Both the position numbers and the translations under genes were made by a program. A stretch of DNA of 64,000 nt. Source: Stereocaulon alpinum (Eukaryota > Ascomycota > Lecanoromycetes > Lecanorales > Stereocaulaceae). The DNA is taken from the NCBI GenBank assembly GCA_018257865.1, contig JAEUBA010000007.1:62001-126000 (forward strand), given 5' to 3'. Below are positions 57,355 to 64,000 of this stretch, piece after piece; within the stretch, counting starts at the first letter, position 1, and each line of letters opens with the position of its first letter. A model generated the notes under the pieces. It did no database searches. It was not told the origin of the DNA and saw only the letters and a list, made by a program, of their open reading frames with translations.

Positions 57355-60300
57355 TCATACGCCAGTGGCCTCCAAAGTCACGGTGAAATCAAATTCGCGC
57401 ATTTTCAATTGATGTTGCTCCAGTGTATCAGGCCCACATGAAGCACTACCCAGACCGTGATGGTCGTCATCGATCCGGAAATTGACGCCCTTACTGCCCT
57501 TAAGCTCATATGGATGTTGGGCCTGGTCCAGGTCTTCTGCGGTATATTTAGAAACAGCAAAGTCGAATCCTGGTCGACCTGGTCGGCCAGAAGCTTGCTC
57601 TTTCGGTCGATGCACCATATCCCACGACTCGAGGGACGATCTGTTCGAGAGCTGCGATTGTGTGTCGGCAGATGAGGCCCTTGAGTGCTGCGTTGAGACA
57701 GCTTCGGCATCACCAGGCCGGTGCAAGGTCGCCTTCATGCCGATTCCTCTCTCATCAGTGACTTTCACCCATCTCGTCTCCGTTCGGTTTCCGTTTTCTT
57801 GTGGCATATCATAGTCAACCATCATTTCATCCACATCACGTTTCCATATGCCGATCTTGCCAGCTTCTTTCATATCTCTGTAGGTCTGCCCCGGTCCTAG
57901 TCCGAACCATTGTACAGAAGTGCGGTCCTCAGGCAACATCATCTCCAATCCTACTCTGGGTAGGATGCTGGGTGTATTCCTCTGAGGCGAGGCATGCACA
58001 TGAATCAATACTTTGCCCTCGCTGGAAATGGTGTATTTTGTAGTTGTCTCAAAACCCCAGGCTAAAACTTTCGGCGCGAGCCAGCTCTTGACAACGATCT
58101 CGAAGCTACCAGACTCCTCAAAGTAGTGGTGGTCGACCGAGCGGACTTCCTCGGTCATCATATGCACCCTCCATCCTCGCCAGACGTTGGCAGCCCTCGG
58201 CTTGTCGTTATCGGTGGGTGCGCGCCAGAATGTTAATTTGGGACCAGCGTCCTCAGAGATCAGATCTATCCCTCTATAGCTCCAGGTGAGGATTTTGGCC
58301 TGAATAGGATCGAAGGCCATTGCTAGATTAGACGTAGTGATCCGCAGAACGCCACCAATCTCACTGATCCTTGGAGGCGGTAGACTCGGTGGGGGTGAAG
58401 CTCTGAACGCCTTCTCGTTGTTGTCGAGTCGGAATTCAGCCCATGCAATCTCATGGCCATATTCAGCCCATCGCAGTTTTGATTGTGATCTGAATGAGAG
58501 CTTCAACCATGTCTCTTGATGGGTTAGATGGAAGTTTGTAATGTGCGAGGTAAAAGATCCAATCGAAAACTCGGTGCCAGCCTCGGTTTCGAACGCATCA
58601 AGATTCTCTGTTCCGGAGACAAGTTCCTGCTCCTCGCCACTACTGTATGTCAGCTAGTATATGCCCAGAACGCGGCCCAGGCTTACCTAGGCGAGAAGTG
58701 TGAGATCGTCCAAGTGTATTGTAAGCCGGCTAGTGACACGAAATCAAAGCGATTCCGTACAAGCACTGTATCCTCTTTCATCGTCACGGTAATCGGCTGA
58801 TAGACTTTCTTCAGCTCGATCAGTCCTGGTCCTGGCAGATGATCGGAGGTGCACAGTCCATCACAGACAAAGTTCTTGTCGTTTGGTTCGTCGCCGAAGT
58901 CGCCCCCATAGGCGTAGAAAGACTTGCCACTTCCATCGGCACGTTTCTTCAGCAACCCGTGGTTAGCCCATTCCCAAATGAAACCCCCTTGAAGTCTTCG
59001 ATATTTGTAGAATGTCTCTTGATATTCTTTTAGCGCTCCCGGACCATTGCCCATTGCGTGGCCGTACTCTTGAATCAAGACGGGCTTCTCCGAGTCTCGC
59101 CCTTCAGTGACATTGGCAAGGTTTACAAGATCATCGATCCCGTTGTACATAGAGCTGCAGATATCGGAGCAAACGTAGGGACGACATCCTTCGTAGTGAA
59201 CTAGGCGTGTCGTATCGAAGCTCTTCGACCACTGGTACATAGCCAAGTGGTTTTGACCGTACATGGATTCGTTGCCCAAGCTCCATATAATGACACTAGG
59301 GTTGTTCTTGTCGCGCCCCACAAGCTGATGCATCCGGTCAAGATAGGCTCCTTGCCAGGACAAGTGATCAGACATCACCTGGCTGCCGTCGACACCCATG
59401 CCATGGCATTCCAAGTCCGCTTCGTCCATGACCCAAAGACCGATCTCGTTTGCAAAGGCAACAAGAGCAGGATGATTTGGGTAATGTGAGGTTCGCACGG
59501 CGTTGACGTTATGCTGCTTCATCAATAGGAGGTCGTGCTTGATGAAATCTATAGGTACAGCGCGACCGTATCGTGGATGGTGGTCATGCCGATTAACGCC
59601 TCTGAACATGATCGGGCGGCCGTTGACTTGAAGGAGGCCTTCCTTCAGTTCGACCTTCCTAAATCCTACGTCCTGCATAATCTTTTGTAAAGTATGGCCT
59701 TCCGTAGAGAGGGTTATAGACAGGCGATACAGATTTGGATGCTCAGCTGTCCATTTTGAAGGATTGGGGACATCGATCTTACAGTTGTGTGAAGATGCAC
59801 CGGAGGCCAGATCACAGTTATGAGGCTTAAGTACCTTGTGTCCAGTCGCATCGAAAAGTTGGAATGTAATTGTTGCAGATACTGAGACCTGAAGCCAACA
59901 CGATATATCTAGTGTGGCATCTTTGTAATGCTCATCAAGCTGAGTACGGACAAAGAAGTCCTCGACGTGGCCCTTCTTGGGAAAAGCCAACAACGACACA
60001 TCACGGAAAATGCCTGCTGGTGATCAGTCAAGAATTCCCTCTTCTTTTGGGAAACATTATACAAACCAGACAGCCACCACATATCTTGATCTTCAATGTA
60101 GCTCCCATCGGACCATTGGTACACCTTAACTCTGAGTGTATTCTTCTGCTTCTCCCCAGCTCGCACAACGTCACTGATATCAAACTCGGAAGCATTTCGG
60201 CTTCCCTGACCGTACCCAACCTCTTTACCGTTAACCCAGACATGGTAAGCGCTATCTACTCCTTCGAACCTCAGTCGGTATGTGAAACCGCCATCGATCG

Positions 60301-60730
60301 TCCAGTGAGCTGGAATAGAGAAATCGGTCTCGTATAGACCAGTCGGGTTATCGGATGGGGGGTATGGTGGATGCGCCGGGAAAGGATAGTCGAAGTTGGT
60401 GTAGTGTGGATGGCCATAGCCTTGGAGCTGCCTAGCTTGTACTGTCAGAAGCGAAGCTTGATAGTCTGAGGCTGACCAGATGAGTGAAGCTTACCAGTGG
60501 CCAGGCACGTCAATCAAGCCCCAGGCATTTTCCTTGTGAGGCGGCGGGTCAGGTTCCAGCGGGCTGGAAGCGTAATGGAAACGCCATCTGCCTGAAAGCA
60601 ACAGGTGTTGTGCTGGCAGAAAGTATGCTCGGGGTGGTAGTCGATTGCGGCAGAAGACATGTTCGGTCATATAATCGGGTGGTACATTGACCTTCTCCAT
60701 GATGCCGCTTTCCCAGAGAGAGCCTCCCAT
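57355..60730 (-). CDS. glycoside hydrolase family 2 beta-galactosidase (LacZ/LAC4-like)
   Basis: Intracellular-type GH2 beta-galactosidase hydrolysing lactose and other beta-galactosides. Exons on the minus strand are 60495-60730, 60067-60431, 58687-60013 and 57355-58642, giving 1071 aa, as expected for LacZ-type enzymes. Domain evidence: sugar-binding NRLPPRAYFLP and VPGHWQLQGYGHPHYTN across intron 1, VYQWSDGSYIEDQDMWWLSGIFRDV across intron 2, GVNRHDHHPRYGRA, acid/base Glu in IWSLGNESMYGQN, nucleophile Glu in VLIQEYGHAMGNGPGAL, then GGFIWEWANHGLL. The C-terminal half holds the Bgal small chain. No signal peptide is visible. The M at 60730 begins MGGSLWESGIMEKV; an in-frame ATG at 60805 is less likely. 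Confidence 0.94.
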
Positions 60731-61120
60731 GGTCGTGTTACGACAAGTTCTATGTTGACAGAGTTGGCAGGCGGAGAAGCTTAGGGACCATAGTTGCCAG
60801 GCCAAGCACGTCCGAACTACCGTAGGCGGCTCGGAACGTTCCCTTGGGGGCCAAACTCCGCTAGATGTCTAGGTAGTGTGGGTCCTGGATCGAGGCTCCA
60901 ATCTGGTCCCTGCTCTCAGTCTCAGTTAGAAGAATTCGTATGCATACTGGCTACGACAACAATCAATACGACTAACTAGGTGCACTATGGCGTTTGTTAA
61001 AACCATCTGTATTCGAACGTTTCGGTCATGTTATTATTGCAGATTCGACCTGGAAGGATTTGGTGGAGAAAGCTTGATGACGACATGAAATTGATGGCTA
61101 TCGTAGATCATGTATTCTGA
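60731..61120. other. upstream region of beta-galactosidase
   Basis: 390 bp, likely the beta-galactosidase promoter. I recognise no regulator binding site or gene. Confidence 0.5.
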
Positions 61121-63930
61121 CTAAGACGTACTTTGAAACCTATCAATGCTCTTAGACGAAGTTGTCAAACTCTTTCTGACATACTTTCGTCTGCCGCCAA
61201 TATTCTCATCTTCACTGATTACTGCGCCCTGATACTGACCACTTGTCGCGTTGCGAGGTTCCAGCTTTGTTGGCTCCTCATTATTATTCAGCTTCATGAA
61301 GTGTCGCCAAATGCAATTGTCCTCGAATGTTGTTTCTATTGTGGGAAGGAACTGAAGACCACTAGGCACCAATCTATCTGTATAGGGTATTTCGATGAGC
61401 TTCAAGGCGAGAATGGCACACGTCCCGTAGATATTCATCCATCACAGCCAATTGGATCGTTAGAAGCCATATTGACTGCTCAAGTGTGAAGCCCTTGCTG
61501 TCTGGCTCTTTCCTCATGTCACGAAGAGCGCTAAGAATTCTGGTACATCTCCTCCTGTGAGTACAGCAACGGGACCACAGAGTACGTAACTGAGCTTTGT
61601 GGCATCCTTCTCCGACAAGTCATGCTTTGTAATGTTGCCTTCCACATCCCCGCACAAGTGAATCGATCAGAGAGCATCCCGATAGAGATTCGACAGGTTG
61701 ATGTCTATTCCCACAATGCAAACCAGAGATATGTTTGCCTTCCACAACCGTTCCGGAACGTAGATCATGAGATGGAATCGAACAAGATATCTGAAGGATG
61801 TACGATCAGTGGCGGTCCGCTCGTAGTGTGGGAGAGCGAGCGAGTGCGTTGTGCGGATACTCTTCGCCATATCGAGGGAGACCTTCATCACGTCCTCCAG
61901 CCTAATCAAAAATACAAAGCCTGCCGAATCGCTTTAACGACAATGAGAGACCGAGCACCGTCAGCCGTTGCTTGAAGCTGAAAAATTAAGTTTGGGCTAC
62001 CAGGAGCCTTGGGTACGTGGTCAATCGTTTCAATCGTCGCAAGCAGTGAATCGTATAAGATCTTCCTGGTGATACCCAGCCAATGCTTCCCAAGAGGTCT
62101 ATCTGTTGCCACCAGTATGTTCGGGGACACCGCAGCACGAAAGCCAGCTCCGAGCCATATAATTCCAAGCTGCGTAAATGCAACCTACCAAGGTGCAATT
62201 CGGATACCCAAGTAATAGACAACGAATGAGCAGTCTAACCCAAAATGTATCATCGGCGTGGGATATCGTCGTCTCCGCTTCTTTGAGGCATGGACGTGTA
62301 CTCGAGCAATTGTACTAGCGCACAGCCCCTTGGTATGTCAAAGCTCCGATGAATTGCGTGTTGTGAGTCGCTGAAAGTCCAGACAACCCCATCCTCATCG
62401 AAGACAGGAGACGAGAATTGTGCATCCACCTTGATCTCTTGCTTGATCAGGTAAAGGGGAATGTGAAGCTAGCAACTCCACAATACCCGCACAAATAAAT
62501 AGCCAATGACTTCCGCTTTGCTGCTGCCGTTTGCCAATAGTCGTCGAAATGTTCAATAACTTGTAAACCACGCATCAGCGCGCAAATTGTGGTACCGAGG
62601 AACACACTGAGAAGGTGAGAGAGCCTCCAAAACTTGTCATGTCCAATAGTCTGGGTTGGTGAGACACCAGTCGTTCGAAAGCTCCGTTCCGCAGAGTTGA
62701 TAAGGTTGCTCAAATCAGGCTCCATGCTCTTGTCGTTGTTTACTAGCGACGTAACAAAGTTGTGCGGTCATGTTAGCATTTAAAGTATCACCTTCCATCC
62801 CCAATAATACGTCATACTCTCTGTCATTTTCACTATTGCCTAGTTATGATTGCAGGAAATTTTTCAATGTCGTCAAAGCATGATGCGTGTTCCTGACTTT
62901 CGGGACGTGTGCGCTCACAAAAGCAACTCTGTCCCTTTGCTCGCTGTCCTTGATCACTGATGTTCGGTAAATACGCTCGATGCAGGTGCAACGCTCAACG
63001 GAGTAAGCTCGACAAGGCCTTCGCTTCTGCGCTCCGACCCACGTCCAACTAAGCGTAGCAGAAATCTGGAATTGACAAGACGGGTGGCAGAGACCATGAT
63101 AGAGAGAATGCCAAGCGGTGCGGCCGCCGTGAGTAACAACTGGTCACCAGAAGAAGCAATTCGCAAGAATTCTTTGGCATTGCATTCTATGATCCCATCT
63201 GAGAATATAATACAAGGGCGTTGGTCTTTGCCCCCACTCCAGCCTATGAGTTTTCAAATTCGCATTCTGTGGCGGCCCCAATAATGCATGTTGTTGACAT
63301 CAAATCTGTTCACTAAGCCAAAAGTTGAACGCTTCTTAAGCTTCTGCCTATTTTGTTGAATCGGATACTGCCCGTTACCTGGCATGGTCAGATTCGACCT
63401 GCGGGAGTTGCGAGCCCGATTTGTGCCAGATATCAATGACTGCTCGGTCCCACGCATCCCAAACCCAGAATCTGCCGCCGTCCTTCACAAGACCGAGTAG
63501 GAGGTCATAGAGCGTCTGCTTCTCACTTATACCCTTTACTAGGAGCAGATTCAAACCACCGGATTCCTTGAGTTTCTTGATGATGGCGCATAGCTGGCAA
63601 TGGTCAGTATCAGCGTGTATTGTGGGGACCAGAAATGGGACTGGATCATGTACAATCTTCGCTTAAGGGCACCAGGGGTCTTCATGTATGGAGGGACACT
63701 CACCGATAAGGAGTCTGTTTCCGCAGCCGTCAAGCGCCATTCCGAAAAGTCTAAGAACAAGTTCCGCAGAGCCGGAAAGCCCACAAGCTCATCAGCAAAT
63801 TTCGACACGAAGAAGCAACGCCATACTGACCACAGGTAGGTATACTGTGCTGGTATATCCCTGAGATAGTAACAATGACCTCCAAGACGTAGAATCACAG
63901 AGTGAACGAGACTCAGTCTTCCATGTGGAG
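61121..63930 (-). pseudogene. decayed gene for a large uncharacterised fungal membrane protein
   Basis: Minus-strand fragments in changing frames look like parts of one long protein. From about 63600 to 63417 a frame reads CAIIKKLKESGGLNLLLVKG ... RFWVWDAWDRAVIDIW. From about 63234 another reads RPCIIFSDGIIECNAKEFL, then GDQLLLTAAAPLGILSIMVS and LVGRGSERRSEGLVELTPLS. Further pieces are at 62447-62725 (SFRTTGVSPTQTIGHDKFW) and 61906-62180 (IWLGAGFRAAVSPNILVATDR). The pieces resemble, from memory, large uncharacterised multi-pass proteins common in filamentous fungi. In-frame stops and a phase mismatch at the only good splice pair (63416/63237) argue for decay. More exons may lie beyond the window. 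Confidence 0.5.
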
Positions 63931-64000
63931 AATTCGGAAGGCAGAAGCGTGGTTAAAGGTGAAAGATTTGATCGTTCGGTTCAAAACTGTCATAAGCAAA

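Noticed and set aside
1..64000. A secondary-metabolite or defence gene cluster
   Set aside because: No polyketide or peptide synthase, terpene cyclase, cluster regulator, or NLR-type gene is recognised; the gene set is housekeeping.
1..64000. tRNA or rRNA genes
   Set aside because: No cloverleaf with a proper B-box could be found by eye; a covariance-model search would be decisive.

Overview
The window is nuclear DNA from a filamentous ascomycete (Pezizomycotina; class not resolved). The evidence is dense genes on both strands, many introns of about 50 nt with GT..AG ends and CTAAC/CTGAC branch points, and fungal-type products: a creB-like deubiquitinase, Mph1, a KDM1 with SWIRM and HMG domains, CaM kinase, Coq6 and a GH2 beta-galactosidase. 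I see no CRISPR, rRNA or tRNA gene and no bacterial-style operon. All exon structures were worked out by eye from splice signals, reading phase and protein conservation.

Layout. 1-12.9 kb is a housekeeping block: the RRN3 3' end, a STE20-type kinase, HTS1 and VPS33 in a tight head-to-head pair, an E2 of the UBE2W/ubc16 type head to head with UBA3 (NEDD8 E1), and a GNAT gene whose frame is broken. 13.8-19.2 kb is gene-poor and holds the relic of a sugar transporter. 19.2-29 kb carries a small calycin-like protein, an F-box gene next to a 62-bp tandem repeat, dynamitin, a metallo-beta-lactamase-fold hydrolase and ALG12. 30-44 kb holds creB, KDM1, the actin-capping beta subunit and Mph1, all on the minus strand. 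A 229-bp foldback element lies at 43.9 kb. 44.7-60.7 kb has an F-box/zinc protein, MDE1, calnexin, a 50-nt G homopolymer, methylmalonate-semialdehyde dehydrogenase, COQ6, CaM kinase, a small glycine-tailed membrane protein and a GH2 beta-galactosidase. 61-64 kb is a decayed large membrane-protein gene.

The genes are mostly independent housekeeping functions. Loose themes are ubiquitin and NEDD8 conjugation (E2, UBA3, creB, two F-box genes) and ER glycoprotein maturation (ALG12, calnexin). I found no convincing new multi-gene system. The most interesting signals are very small exons placed at functionally critical codons (6 nt in UBA3, 7 nt in the CaM kinase, 12 nt in the E2, 14 nt in creB, 16 nt in ALG12), a tandem NAGNAG acceptor in UBA3 whose other choice creates a stop, the foldback element, the G50 tract, and the relic genes.
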